Positions 34,077 to 41,667 of a stretch of DNA of 64,000 bases are shown one piece after another. The position numbers were made by a program, and so were the translations under genes. The stretch comes from Schumannella luteola (GTDB lineage Bacteria > Actinomycetota > Actinomycetes > Actinomycetales > Microbacteriaceae). Below the pieces are notes generated by a model that did no database searches, was not told the origin of the DNA, and saw only the letters and a program-made list of their open reading frames with translations. Numbering within the stretch: the stretch's first letter is position 1; each line of letters begins with the position of its first letter. The DNA is taken from the NCBI RefSeq assembly GCF_013408685.1, contig NZ_JACBZY010000001.1, positions 558,001 through 622,000 of the forward strand, given 5' to 3'.

Positions 34077-35036
34077 TCACGAGGAGGGGCGCGCCTCGGG
34101 GTCGCCGTCGAGCAGCGCATCCGGGTCGTGGATGCTCGGCTCGCGGTAGGAGGCGACCGTCAGCACGACCGTCTGGATGATCTCCTCGGCCTCGAGCGCA
34201 TCCTCGATCGCCCGCAGCTGGTCGGCGACGGTGTGCTCGGGTTTGTCGCCGAGCAGGTCGACGGCGCCGACCACGAAGAGCCGGTTCGGCCCGACGATCT
34301 CGACGTGCAGGTAGGTGACGTGGTCGATCTCGGGGCGGGCCTCGAGCAGCTCGACGATCCAGTCGCGCAGCTTTCCGCCCTGCGCGCCGCCGATGAGGAA
34401 GCGGCGGTTGCGGTCGATGAGGAAGATCGCGACGACCGCGAGCAGCAGGCCGATGAGGATGCTGGCGACCGCGTCGAAGGCGGCGATACCGGTCGCCTGG
34501 TGCAGGGCGATGCCGCCGACGGCGAGCAGGATGCCGATGAGCGCCGCGCCGTCTTCGGCGAAGACCGCGCGCAGCGTCGACTCGGAGCTGCCGAGCACGT
34601 AGGGCAGGAACTCGCGTCCGGTCTCGCGGGCGCGCTTGCGGCCCTGCCGGATCGACTGCAGGAATGACGTGCCCTCGAGCACGAAGGCGACGCCGAGCAC
34701 GATGTAGTTGATGACGTAGTCGCCGGCCGGCTCGGCCTCGGGGTCGAGCAGCTGGGTGATGCCGTGGAACACCGACACCGTCGCGCCGACCGCGAACACG
34801 CCGATCGCGGCGAACAGCGACCACAGCCAGGCGTCGCGGCCGAAGCCGAGCGGGTGGTCCTTGTCGCGCGGACGCACCGCCGCCCGGTCGGCGAACAGCA
34901 GGAAGATCTCGTTGCCCGCATCCGCCCAGGAGTGCGCGGCCTCGGCGAACATCGCCGCCGATCCGGTGAACACCGCCGCGACGGTCTTCGCCGCGGCCAC
35001 GAGCACGTTCGCGATGAGGGCGAGCAGCACGGTCAC
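34077..35036 (-). CDS. Cation diffusion facilitator (CDF) metal exporter
   Basis: 319 residues from a GTG. Six helices are expected; AEAAHSWADAGNEIFLLFADR in helix 2 holds the H-x-x-x-D metal site, and HPLGFGRD is the loop that follows helix 2. The C-terminal 120 residues form the cytosolic dimer domain. CDF proteins expel Zn, Co, Fe or Mn with protons; the helix 5 ligands (about residues 170-190) do not decide which. A TAGCGT hexamer lies seven bases before the GTG. Confidence 0.92.
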   Translation of the reverse strand: MTVLLALIANVLVAAAKTVAAVFTGSAAMFAEAAHSWADAGNEIFLLFADRAAVRPRDKDHPLGFGRDAWLWSLFAAIGVFAVGATVSVFHGITQLLDPEAEPAGDYVINYIVLGVAFVLEGTSFLQSIRQGRKRARETGREFLPYVLGSSESTLRAVFAEDGAALIGILLAVGGIALHQATGIAAFDAVASILIGLLLAVVAIFLIDRNRRFLIGGAQGGKLRDWIVELLEARPEIDHVTYLHVEIVGPNRLFVVGAVDLLGDKPEHTVADQLRAIEDALEAEEIIQTVVLTVASYREPSIHDPDALLDGDPEARPSS

Positions 35037-35043
35037 GCGGGCG

Positions 35044-35049
35044 ACGCTA
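35044..35049 (-). promoter_or_regulatory. -10 hexamer (TAGCGT) for the CDF gene, leaderless
   Basis: TAGCGT on the minus strand, seven bases, GTG start. No ribosome-binding site between. Confidence 0.5.
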
Positions 35050-35117
35050 CTCCCGCGCCTCCGCCCGCTGTCGGGTGGAGGCGCGGGAGCGAGCCGACGT
35101 TCAGGATCGAGCGGCGA

Positions 35118-35876
35118 TCAGAGGTACGCGCCGCCGGAGGCCTCGACGCGCTGGGCGTTGATCCAGCGCGCGCCGGGCGAGAGCAGGGTGACGACCGCAT
35201 CCGCGATGTCGTCGGGCTGACCGCCGCGTCCGAGCGCGGTGACCTTCGACACGTTCTGCTGGAACTCGTCGCTCTGCAGGTAGCCGCCGCCGAACTCGGT
35301 CGCGGTCGCGCCGGGCGCGAGGGTGTTCACGGCGATGCCGCGGGCGCCGAGACCGGCCGCGAGGTAGCGCGAGTAGACCTCGATCGCGCCCTTCGTGGCG
35401 GCGTAGACGGCGTAGGGCGAGCCGGCGGTGTAGCGCACGAGACCGCTCGAGACGTTGAGGATGCGACCGCCGTCGGCGAGCAGCGGCAGCACCGCCTCGG
35501 TGAACAGCACGACGCCCTTGAGGTTCGTGTTCAGCAGTTCGTCGATCTGCTCGGCGGTGGTCTGGCCGACCGGAGTGAGCACTCCGACGCCGGCGTTGTT
35601 GAAGAGGTGGTCGAAGCTGTCGCGGCCCCAGGTGTCGGCGAGCGCCGCACGCAGCTGGTCGACGAAGGCGGGGAACGCGTCGAACTCGGTCGTGTCGAGC
35701 TGCAGCGCGACGGCCTTGCGGCCCTTCGCCTGGATCGCGGCGACCGTCTCCTCGGCCGACGACGCGGAGGAGCGGTAGGTGATGACGACGTCGTGCCCGG
35801 CGTCGGCGAGGGCGAGCGCGGCGGAGCGGCCCAGGCCACGTCCGCCGCCGGTGATGAGGGTGATCTTCTCGGTCAT
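35118..35876 (-). CDS. Short-chain dehydrogenase/reductase under an MmyB-type regulator
   Basis: 252 residues. TGGGRGLGRSAAL is the NAD(P) glycine motif, NNAGVG the structural motif, and S-(13)-Y-A-A-T-K supplies the catalytic Tyr-Lys (YAVYAATKGAIEVYSRY). TYRSSASS after strand two favours NADP. The ATG at 35876 is chosen because the upstream 34 residues have no family match and CACGAT stands six bases before it. It is divergent from an XRE/MmyB regulator 100 bp away, a common pairing in actinobacteria in which the regulator controls the SDR. The substrate is unknown. Confidence 0.9.
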   Translation of the reverse strand: MTEKITLITGGGRGLGRSAALALADAGHDVVITYRSSASSAEETVAAIQAKGRKAVALQLDTTEFDAFPAFVDQLRAALADTWGRDSFDHLFNNAGVGVLTPVGQTTAEQIDELLNTNLKGVVLFTEAVLPLLADGGRILNVSSGLVRYTAGSPYAVYAATKGAIEVYSRYLAAGLGARGIAVNTLAPGATATEFGGGYLQSDEFQQNVSKVTALGRGGQPDDIADAVVTLLSPGARWINAQRVEASGGAYL

Positions 35877-35882
35877 GGCTCC

Positions 35883-35888
35883 ATCGTG
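35883..35888 (-). promoter_or_regulatory. -10 hexamer (CACGAT) for the SDR gene
   Basis: CACGAT, six bases, ATG on the minus strand; identical hexamer and spacing to the type III PKS start. Confidence 0.4.
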
Positions 35889-35964
35889 CGCCGTGCTCGC
35901 AGCACCCTCCAGGGCGCGCTCATCCACGGATCGGCGATCCCTGGCAGGGCCGACGACGCGGGGG

Positions 35965-35970
35965 CAGGAT
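35965..35970 (+). promoter_or_regulatory. -10 hexamer (CAGGAT) for the MmyB-type regulator gene
   Basis: CAGGAT, six bases (GGGCGC), ATG at 35977. The same hexamer and spacing recur at 47285. Confidence 0.4.
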
Positions 35971-35976
35971 GGGCGC

Positions 35977-36813
35977 ATGGACCGCGTTCAGCTCGCCGAC
36001 TTCCTGCGCAGCCGCCGCGAGGCGCTGCAGCCGGAGGACGTCGGCCTGCCGCGCGGACCGCGCCGGCGCACGGGCGGACTGCGGCGCGAGGAGATCGCGC
36101 AGCTCAGCGGCATGTCGACCGACTACTGGAGCCGCCTCGAGCAGCAGCGCGGGCCTCAGCCCTCCGAGCAGATGCTCGGCGCGATCGCCCGCGGCCTGCG
36201 CCTCACCGTCGACGAGCGCGCCCACCTCTTCCGCCTCGCCGGCCACGCGGCACCCGAGCCGGGGCGCGCCGCCGAGCACATCTCGCCGGGCATGCAGCGC
36301 ATCCTCGACCGGCTCGGCGACACCCCCGCGATGGTGCTCAGCGACCTCGGCGAGACGCTCGTGCAGACCCCCCTCGCGCGGGCGCTGCTCGGCGACCACG
36401 CCGGCTACACCGGGCTCTCGCGGGTCAACGTCTACCGCTGGTACACCGACCGCGCGACGCGCGACGTGTACCCGGCCGACGACCAGCCCGAGCACGGCGC
36501 CGTGTTCACGGCCGAGCTGCGCTCCGCCTACTCCACGCCCGCGACCCGAGCGCGGGCGACGGCGGTGGTGGATGCGCTGCTCGCGTCGAGCCCGGAGTTC
36601 GCCGAGGTCTGGGCGCGGCACGACGTGCGGCTCAAGCATCCGCGGCACAAGCGCTTCGCGCATCCCGAGGTCGGCGAGCTGGAGCTCGACTGCCAGACCC
36701 TCGTCGACCCGGAGAGCGGCCAGACGCTGCTCGTCTTCACGGCGACGCCGGGCTCGCCGAGCGCCGAGAAGCTGGCGCTGCTCGCCGTGATCGGGGCGCG
36801 CAGCTTCGCCTGA
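35977..36813 (+). CDS. XRE-type regulator with MmyB-like ligand domain
   Basis: 278 residues. An N-terminal helix-turn-helix (LADFLRSRREALQPEDVGLP, then TGGLRREEIAQLSGMSTDYW, residues 6-55) is followed by the MmyB-like domain (about 100-275), which has a PAS-like fold proposed to bind a fatty acid or similar ligand: AMVLSDLGETLVQTPLARALLGD and YRWYTDRATRDVYP. The segment TGGLRREE(I/V)AQLSGMS is the hallmark of this family. Divergent from the SDR gene, its probable target. Confidence 0.92.
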   Translation: MDRVQLADFLRSRREALQPEDVGLPRGPRRRTGGLRREEIAQLSGMSTDYWSRLEQQRGPQPSEQMLGAIARGLRLTVDERAHLFRLAGHAAPEPGRAAEHISPGMQRILDRLGDTPAMVLSDLGETLVQTPLARALLGDHAGYTGLSRVNVYRWYTDRATRDVYPADDQPEHGAVFTAELRSAYSTPATRARATAVVDALLASSPEFAEVWARHDVRLKHPRHKRFAHPEVGELELDCQTLVDPESGQTLLVFTATPGSPSAEKLALLAVIGARSFA

Positions 36814-36830
36814 GCGCGATTTCAGCGATG

Positions 36831-36860
36831 CGGCGACCGACTGACTATCGCCGGTCGCCG
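36831..36860. terminator. Hairpin between convergent regulator and lipoprotein genes
   Basis: CGGCGACCG (36831-36839) and CGGTCGCCG (36852-36860) pair perfectly over a 12-base loop in a 61-bp convergent gap. Confidence 0.6.
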
Positions 36861-36874
36861 GTCGCCGCAGTAGG

Positions 36875-37672
36875 TCACTGGAAGTAGCCCGAGACCCCGA
36901 GCACGAACGAGTCGCACGTCCCGCCGTAGAGATCAACGCTGAACGAGACGGAATCGCCCGCTTCGATGTCACCGTCTTCGGTAGCGAACGTGCCGATCTG
37001 CTTCGCCAGATCATTGCCGTTGAGGCAGTACACCTCGACCGAGTACGGCCCAGTCAGCGGCTTCTTGGTCTTGTTCTCGGCACCGCCGATGATCGCGGTG
37101 CCGTTGTTGTCAGCCTGTGTGACAGTCAGCGGCGCGGTGTTGTACGACGAGGTGTCGGCGGCGGAGGTCGATGCCTTGAACTTGTACTCGACTCCGTCGG
37201 CCGGGATCGAGGCGACGTCGCTGAAGTAGATGAACGAGAATCCCGCCTCACCCGGCTGCACCTGGGCCGGGATGGTTCCCTGGCTCTCACCGCTGGCGAC
37301 GATCTTGCCTCCGGCGTTAGCGGTGCCGGTGAAGTCGACGTGGGACACGGCCTTGTCGGTGTTGTTGCGGAACGCGATCAAGAGCGTTCCGCTGCCGAAG
37401 CCGTCGGATTCGAGAACGCCCTGCGACACGACGCTGACCTTCCCCTTCTCTCCATCGGCGACGGTAGGAGTCGCGTTGCCGCCGAGGAAGCCTCCCGCGT
37501 TCCACGGGAGCGAGCCGACCGGTTTGGCAGCTGAAGAACTGGACGAGGATCCTGATTTTCCGGATGAGCCGGCCGGAACGTTCTGGCTCCCGGAGCTGGT
37601 GGCGCAGCCGGAGAGTGCGAGCGCGACCGCTCCGAGGAGCGCAATCGTCGCGAGGGTCTTCTTCATAGACAT
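36875..37672 (-). CDS. Secreted lipoprotein of unknown function, lower GC than its neighbours
   Basis: 265 residues. A lipoprotein signal (KKTLATIALLGAVALALSGC) places the lipidated Cys at residue 23; a Ser/Gly-rich linker follows. The mature domain (about residues 75-265) is predicted beta-rich with FRNNTDKAVSHVDFTG, as in DUF4352/FxLYD-like immunoglobulin-type modules, but I cannot name a family. GC is by eye about 60%, well below the 72% around it, and codon choice (AAC/AAG rich, some GTA, GAA) differs, which suggests recent acquisition. AGAAGGA precedes the start. Confidence 0.75.
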   Translation of the reverse strand: MSMKKTLATIALLGAVALALSGCATSSGSQNVPAGSSGKSGSSSSSSAAKPVGSLPWNAGGFLGGNATPTVADGEKGKVSVVSQGVLESDGFGSGTLLIAFRNNTDKAVSHVDFTGTANAGGKIVASGESQGTIPAQVQPGEAGFSFIYFSDVASIPADGVEYKFKASTSAADTSSYNTAPLTVTQADNNGTAIIGGAENKTKKPLTGPYSVEVYCLNGNDLAKQIGTFATEDGDIEAGDSVSFSVDLYGGTCDSFVLGVSGYFQ

Positions 37673-37750
37673 CGAAGCAGGATCCTTCTGATTTGAGGGT
37701 GTGTCAGTGCTGTGATCGCTTCACAGTACGGCGCGGATCCGCGTCAGTTT

Positions 37751-37772
37751 CCCCAAACCCCTCGCTTTGGGG
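37751..37772. promoter_or_regulatory. Inverted repeat in the lipoprotein/Lrp divergent gap
   Basis: CCCCAAA (37751-37757) and TTTGGGG (37766-37772) pair perfectly over 8 bases. It is upstream of both genes, so a regulatory site is more likely than a terminator. Confidence 0.35.
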
Positions 37773-37884
37773 CGGGTGAGCTCCGACTCATCCGCCGGGA
37801 CATCACTCCGCTCGTCTGTGTACCCTCTCGCGTCGTCAATCGTGAGTGAGCGCAACGGGTGTTCTCGTCGGCGGGACCCGGTGG

Positions 37885-37890
37885 GAGAAT
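37885..37890 (+). promoter_or_regulatory. -10 hexamer (GAGAAT) for the first Lrp gene, leaderless
   Basis: GAGAAT, six bases, ATG. The second Lrp gene has the identical hexamer and spacing on the other strand. Confidence 0.45.
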
Positions 37891-37896
37891 CGCCGG

Positions 37897-38406
37897 ATGG
37901 AGCTCGATGCCATCGACGTGATCGATCGCAAGATCATCGATCAGCTGCGCATCGACGGCCGCCGCAGCTTCGGTGAGATCGGCCGCTACGTCGGGCTCTC
38001 GGAGGGCAGTGTGCGCGCCCGCTACAAGCGGCTGCTGTCGCTCGGCGTCGTGCAGGTGGTGGGGATGCCGAACCCGACCAAGATGGGCTGGGTCGAGGCG
38101 CACCTGTCGATCCGGGTGCGCGGTGCGACCGCCGATAGCGTCGCCCGGGCGCTCTCCGCGTTCCCCGAGGTGAAGTACGTCGGAACCTGCATCGGCTCGT
38201 TCGACCTCATCGCGGATGTGCGCTTCGAGACGAGCGACGACCTCGGCCGATTCCTGACCGAGACGGTGCGTCGCGTGCAGGGCATCGACGCGATCGAGAC
38301 GGCGACCGTCATGGAGGTGCTCAAAGACGAGTACGTCTGGGCCGGATTCCGCGACCCGGTGAACCGGCCGACCCGTCCGCATCCCGGCAGCGTGACGGGC
38401 GCCTGA
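37897..38406 (+). CDS. Lrp/AsnC-family regulator
   Basis: 169 residues from the ATG six bases after GAGAAT. The N-terminal helix-turn-helix is IDVIDRKIIDQLRIDGRRSF then IGRYVGLSEGSVRARYKRLL; the RAM (ligand/oligomerisation) domain follows from about residue 65. Family members sense amino acids or related metabolites. A second Lrp gene is convergent just 91 bp beyond its end. Which genes it controls is unclear; the divergent gene is the lipoprotein. Confidence 0.92.
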   Translation: MELDAIDVIDRKIIDQLRIDGRRSFGEIGRYVGLSEGSVRARYKRLLSLGVVQVVGMPNPTKMGWVEAHLSIRVRGATADSVARALSAFPEVKYVGTCIGSFDLIADVRFETSDDLGRFLTETVRRVQGIDAIETATVMEVLKDEYVWAGFRDPVNRPTRPHPGSVTGA

Positions 38407-38411
38407 GCGGG

Positions 38412-38483
38412 TCTCCGCGAGAGGACGTGCTTTGCAGCCCGACACGCCGCGGCGGACGCGCAGAGTGCGTACTTTCGCGGAGA
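38412..38483. terminator. Inverted repeat between convergent Lrp genes
   Basis: The 24-base arm starting TCTCCGCGAGAGGACG (38412) pairs with the arm ending CTTTCGCGGAGA (38483) at 19 of 24 positions over a 24-base loop. It begins 5 bp after one Lrp stop and ends 14 bp before the other. Confidence 0.6.
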
Positions 38484-38497
38484 AGGGCGGGGCGGGG

Positions 38498-38989
38498 TCA
38501 GGCCTCGGGCTGACCCGAGCCGCCGAGGGCGCGCTCGCCCGACTGGTCGCGCAGGCCCGTCCACGAGTAGTCCTTGTAGAGCCGGGTCATGACGTACTGG
38601 TCGATGCGCGCGACGCCGGGGGTGCGGCGGATGTCGTCGAGCAGGTCGGCGAGCTGGCCCAGGTCGCGCGGGGTGCCCTCGAGGTAGATGTCGTGGGCGC
38701 CGGAGACGAGGGCGACGCTGCCGATCATGGGGGCGCCGACGAGGGACCGGGCGACGCTGCGCGGGGTGAGCCCGCGCACGCTGATGAGCAGGCGCAACGA
38801 CTGGTGACCGAGGGTCAGCGGGTTGCAGAGCGCGACGATGCGCAGAGTGCCGTCGGTCGTGAGGCGCTGCACGCGGGCCCGCACGGTCGCCTCCGAGACG
38901 CCGAGCTGCTGCGCGATCTCGGTGAAGGCGCGACGGCCGTCCTCGCCGAGCAGCTCGACGAGCCGTCGGTCGATCGGATCCGCAGTCAT
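38498..38989 (-). CDS. Lrp/AsnC-family regulator
   Basis: 163 residues. DPIDRRLVELLGEDGRRAFT then IAQQLGVSEATVRARVQRL is the helix-turn-helix; RAM domain from about residue 62. It lies downstream of the BKACE operon on the same strand, but a strong terminator-like hairpin and 322 bp separate them, and GAGAAT six bases before its ATG suggests its own promoter. It is a candidate regulator of that catabolic operon by proximity. Clearly related to the convergent Lrp next to it, so the two may be old duplicates. Confidence 0.9.
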   Translation of the reverse strand: MTADPIDRRLVELLGEDGRRAFTEIAQQLGVSEATVRARVQRLTTDGTLRIVALCNPLTLGHQSLRLLISVRGLTPRSVARSLVGAPMIGSVALVSGAHDIYLEGTPRDLGQLADLLDDIRRTPGVARIDQYVMTRLYKDYSWTGLRDQSGERALGGSGQPEA

Positions 38990-39311
38990 CGCCTCATTCT
39001 CCCCCGCGCGTCACCCCGGCACGCCCCCGCGTTCCGGTGCCGAGGCGAGTCGGCGGCGGATCGAGCCGGTGCCGGGCGTGTCGACGGATGCGCGGGGCGC
39101 GGGCGTCGTGGAACCTGCGATCCGCACGACGCCCGCTCCTTGCGTGAGGGTGTTCGGAGCGCGGTCCGGAATCGCTCGGCGCTCGGCCGTCGCGACACAG
39201 CAGAGCGCCGGTCGCCACCACGCGACCGGCGCTCCATCGGGCCACCCCTCTCCACGAGGCGCCCGCGTCGCCCGCACCCTGCACGGGCGGTGCGACGTGC
39301 TGTGTGCGGCC
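38990..39311. other. 322-bp gap between BKACE operon and Lrp gene
   Basis: It holds the hairpin at 39203-39234 and the Lrp -10 hexamer at 38996-39001 (GAGAAT, minus strand). I see no gene here. Confidence 0.5.
39203..39234 (-). terminator. Terminator of the BKACE/ABC operon
   Basis: GAGCGCCGGTCGC (39203-39215) and GCGACCGGCGCTC (39222-39234) pair perfectly over six bases. On the minus strand it lies 78 bp after the BKACE stop and is followed by the fairly T-rich TGCTGTGTCG. Confidence 0.7.
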
Positions 39312-40082
39312 TCAGGCGCGAGCCCCCGACGCCTCTGCGCGGGCGCCCGCGAAGCGCGCGGCGCCCTCGAGCTCGCGGGCGAGGCGCACCATCGCGGCCG
39401 TGTCGGCGGCCGGCGCATCCTCGTCGAGCACGAGCATGTCCTCGAAGCCGACCCGGGTCTCGTGGCCGTCGTCGATCGCGGCCCGCACGAGCGGCCAGGC
39501 CGTCTCGTCGTAGCCGTGATACAGCAGGGGCGCCGTCACGCCGGCGTCGCGCAGCGCGGCGGCGATGCGGCGGGCGTGGTCGACCGCGACCTCGACGTCC
39601 TCGTCTTCCGGCTCGATGAGGATGCGCACGTTCTGGTGAAGGGTCGACGCGGCCAGCAGGGCGGGCACGTCATCCATCGACCAGACGGCGCTCTCGAGCA
39701 CCATGCCGCGCTCGAGCACGAGCTCGGCCGCTTCGGCGGCGCCCTCTTCGCAGAAGGCGACGCTCGCGAAGTCGGGCAGCGCATCCGCGGGCCAGGCGGC
39801 CAGCAGCTCCATGCGCTCGGCGTGACCCGAGCAGGTCCAGAGGCCGGTCGTGGTGCCGACGATCACGCCGGGCGCGCCCTCGCGCACCGCTCGCACCATC
39901 GCGCCGATCTCGTCGGGGTGGATGGTCTGCGAGCCGTCGGCGGTGCGCGCGTGGGCGTGCACGACGTCGGCGCCGGCGGCGACCGCATCCGCCGCCGCGA
40001 CGGCGATCTCGGCGGGGGTCAGCGGAATGGCGGGGTGCTCGTCGCGCGAGCGCCCGCCGTTGATGGCGGCCTTGATGAGCAT
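39312..40082 (-). CDS. BKACE-family enzyme (DUF849, beta-keto acid cleavage)
   Basis: 256 residues, slightly short for the family. The first strand ends VVHAHARTADG, giving the zinc ligands H42 and H44; E214-D215 in RVGFEDM provide the third ligand and catalytic acid. Members condense a beta-keto acid with acetyl-CoA to release acetoacetate and a new CoA ester (3-keto-5-aminohexanoate cleavage in lysine fermentation is the type reaction). The usual substrate-binding Arg region is H-A-R-T rather than H-x-R-D. It is the last gene of an operon with an importer and an amidase, so it probably performs the terminal step of a catabolic route. Confidence 0.88.
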   Translation of the reverse strand: MLIKAAINGGRSRDEHPAIPLTPAEIAVAAADAVAAGADVVHAHARTADGSQTIHPDEIGAMVRAVREGAPGVIVGTTTGLWTCSGHAERMELLAAWPADALPDFASVAFCEEGAAEAAELVLERGMVLESAVWSMDDVPALLAASTLHQNVRILIEPEDEDVEVAVDHARRIAAALRDAGVTAPLLYHGYDETAWPLVRAAIDDGHETRVGFEDMLVLDEDAPAADTAAMVRLARELEGAARFAGARAEASGARA

Positions 40083-40147
40083 GGGATGTCCGATCGGAGG
40101 AGCTGGAGGGGTCGGGCGGGGAGTGCGGCGAGCGCGGATGCGGCGGC

Positions 40148-40825
40148 TCAGCCGCGCGCCGCGAGCACCTTCTCGACGAGCTCGGTCGCGCCGGAGGCGG
40201 TGCCGAGCGGGACTCCGCCGAGCACCTCCCGCACGAAGCCGGGCTCTTCGGCGTCGTCGTCGAGGGCGGTGTCGATGATCGCGGCCATGACGGCGGGGCT
40301 GCCGAACAGCACCCCGTTGCGGTCGGCGAGCACGACATCGCCGGGCTGCACGCTGACGCCGCCGACGCTGACGGGCACGTTGATGCCGCCCGCGTCGAGG
40401 CCGAGCAGCTTGGTGGTCAGCACGCTGAGTCCGCGGGCGTAGACGGGCAGGCCGGTGCGGGCGATCTCGTCGATGTCCGTGACGACGCCATCCACGATCA
40501 CGCCGGCGGCGCCGCGGTGGTGCAGCACCTCGGCGAGCACCTCGCCGACGGGCGCGTGGCGCGCATCTCCGCCCATGTCGATCACGAACACGTCGCCGGG
40601 CTCGGCGGCGCCGGCGGCATGGTGCAGCAGCGTCGAGTCCTGACCCGTCAGGCGCAGCGTGACGGCGCGGCCGACGACCTTGCCCTCGCCCGACTGGCGG
40701 CGGATCTCAGGGGCGGCGAAGCCCTCTTCGAGGTAGTGCCCGATGGTCGGGAACGAGACGCGGCCGAGCTTCTCGACCAGCTCGGGGTCGAGCGGGGCGC
40801 CGGCGGGGTCGATGGTGAGGCTCAC
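40148..40825 (-). CDS. RraA-fold protein with altered active site
   Basis: 225 residues. The RraA/4-hydroxy-4-methyl-2-oxoglutarate aldolase fold is clear: FVIDMGGDARHAPVGEVLAE and GAAGVIVDGVVTDIDEI. Class II aldolases of this family have D-G-x-x-R-D, where the Arg binds the keto acid; here it is V-V-T116-D117, so the Arg is missing. It may use a different substrate or serve a non-aldolase role. Its ATG overlaps the stop of the amidase gene (ATGA), and 65 bp separate it from the BKACE gene. Confidence 0.82.
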   Translation of the reverse strand: MSLTIDPAGAPLDPELVEKLGRVSFPTIGHYLEEGFAAPEIRRQSGEGKVVGRAVTLRLTGQDSTLLHHAAGAAEPGDVFVIDMGGDARHAPVGEVLAEVLHHRGAAGVIVDGVVTDIDEIARTGLPVYARGLSVLTTKLLGLDAGGINVPVSVGGVSVQPGDVVLADRNGVLFGSPAVMAAIIDTALDDDAEEPGFVREVLGGVPLGTASGATELVEKVLAARG

Positions 40826-41667
40826 GCGAAGTTCTCCTGAACGGTGACCCGGGTGTCGAGTCGGCGGTTGGCGAGGGAGGGCAGGGTCTCGCGCACCTCG
40901 GCGATGCGGTCGAGGGTCACGTCGATGACGGCGAGCTCGTCGCCGCGGGGCGGCAGCTCGGCGCGCACGATGCCGAGCGGGTCGACGATCATGCTCGTGC
41001 CGACGCAGTCGGGCACGCTGGTGGATGCGGCGACGACCCAGCAGGTGTTCTCGATCGCGCGGGCGCGCACGAGCGTCGTCCAGTGATCCTCTTTGCGGGG
41101 ACCGGCGACCCAGGCGGCCGAGACCGCGAGCACGTCGGCGCCGCGCGAGACGAGGTCGCGGCTCAGCTCGGGGAAGCGGATGTCGTAGCAGTTGACGAGG
41201 CCGACGGCGACGCCCTCGATCAGCACGACCGGCGGCAGCTCGGTGCCGCCCGTGACGTAGTCGCTCTCGCGGTAGCTGAAGGCGTCGTAGAGGTGCAGCT
41301 TGCGGTACACGTCGACGAGCTCGCCGCGCGGGTTCACGACGGCGATGCTGTTGTGCGGGCGGGCCGGGTGCTCGGCGTCGCCGCTCGGCTCGTAGCCGCC
41401 GGCGATGATCCAGGTGCCGTTCTCGAGCGCGAGGCGCGAGAGCAGGCCGAGGAAGAGGGGCCAGTCGCGGGCGACGGTGTCGGCGCGCACCGACTCGTCG
41501 AGCTCGCCGGCGAGCAGCATCGCCTCCTCGGGCAGCACCACGAGGCGGGCGCCGCGCTCGTGCGCGGCCTCGACGAGCTCGACGATGCGGTCGCGGTTGA
41601 CCCCGGCGTCGGTCGTCGGCGCGAGCTGCGCGACGGCGACGCGCAGGGCGGGGTTCGATGCGGTCAT
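40822..41667 (-). CDS. Nitrilase-superfamily carbon-nitrogen hydrolase (amidase)
   Basis: 281 residues from the ATG at 41667, which overlaps the ABC ATPase stop (ATGA) and has GGAGG seven bases upstream. The Glu-Lys-Cys triad is complete: E47 in VLPEEAM, K123 in YRKLHLYD, C160 in VNCYDIRFPE. DIRFPE is typical of amidases (omega-amidase, carbamoylputrescine or beta-ureidopropionase-like branches). It would hydrolyse an amide or carbamoyl group, probably on the compound brought in by the adjoining transporter. Confidence 0.9.
   Translation of the reverse strand: MTASNPALRVAVAQLAPTTDAGVNRDRIVELVEAAHERGARLVVLPEEAMLLAGELDESVRADTVARDWPLFLGLLSRLALENGTWIIAGGYEPSGDAEHPARPHNSIAVVNPRGELVDVYRKLHLYDAFSYRESDYVTGGTELPPVVLIEGVAVGLVNCYDIRFPELSRDLVSRGADVLAVSAAWVAGPRKEDHWTTLVRARAIENTCWVVAASTSVPDCVGTSMIVDPLGIVRAELPPRGDELAVIDVTLDRIAEVRETLPSLANRRLDTRVTVQENFA

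Noticed and set aside
37710-37726. CRP/GlxR site (CTGTGA-TCGCT-TCACAG)
   Set aside because: The half-sites TGTGA and TCACA are separated by five bases instead of six, so it does not fit the consensus; kept only as an unspecified inverted repeat.
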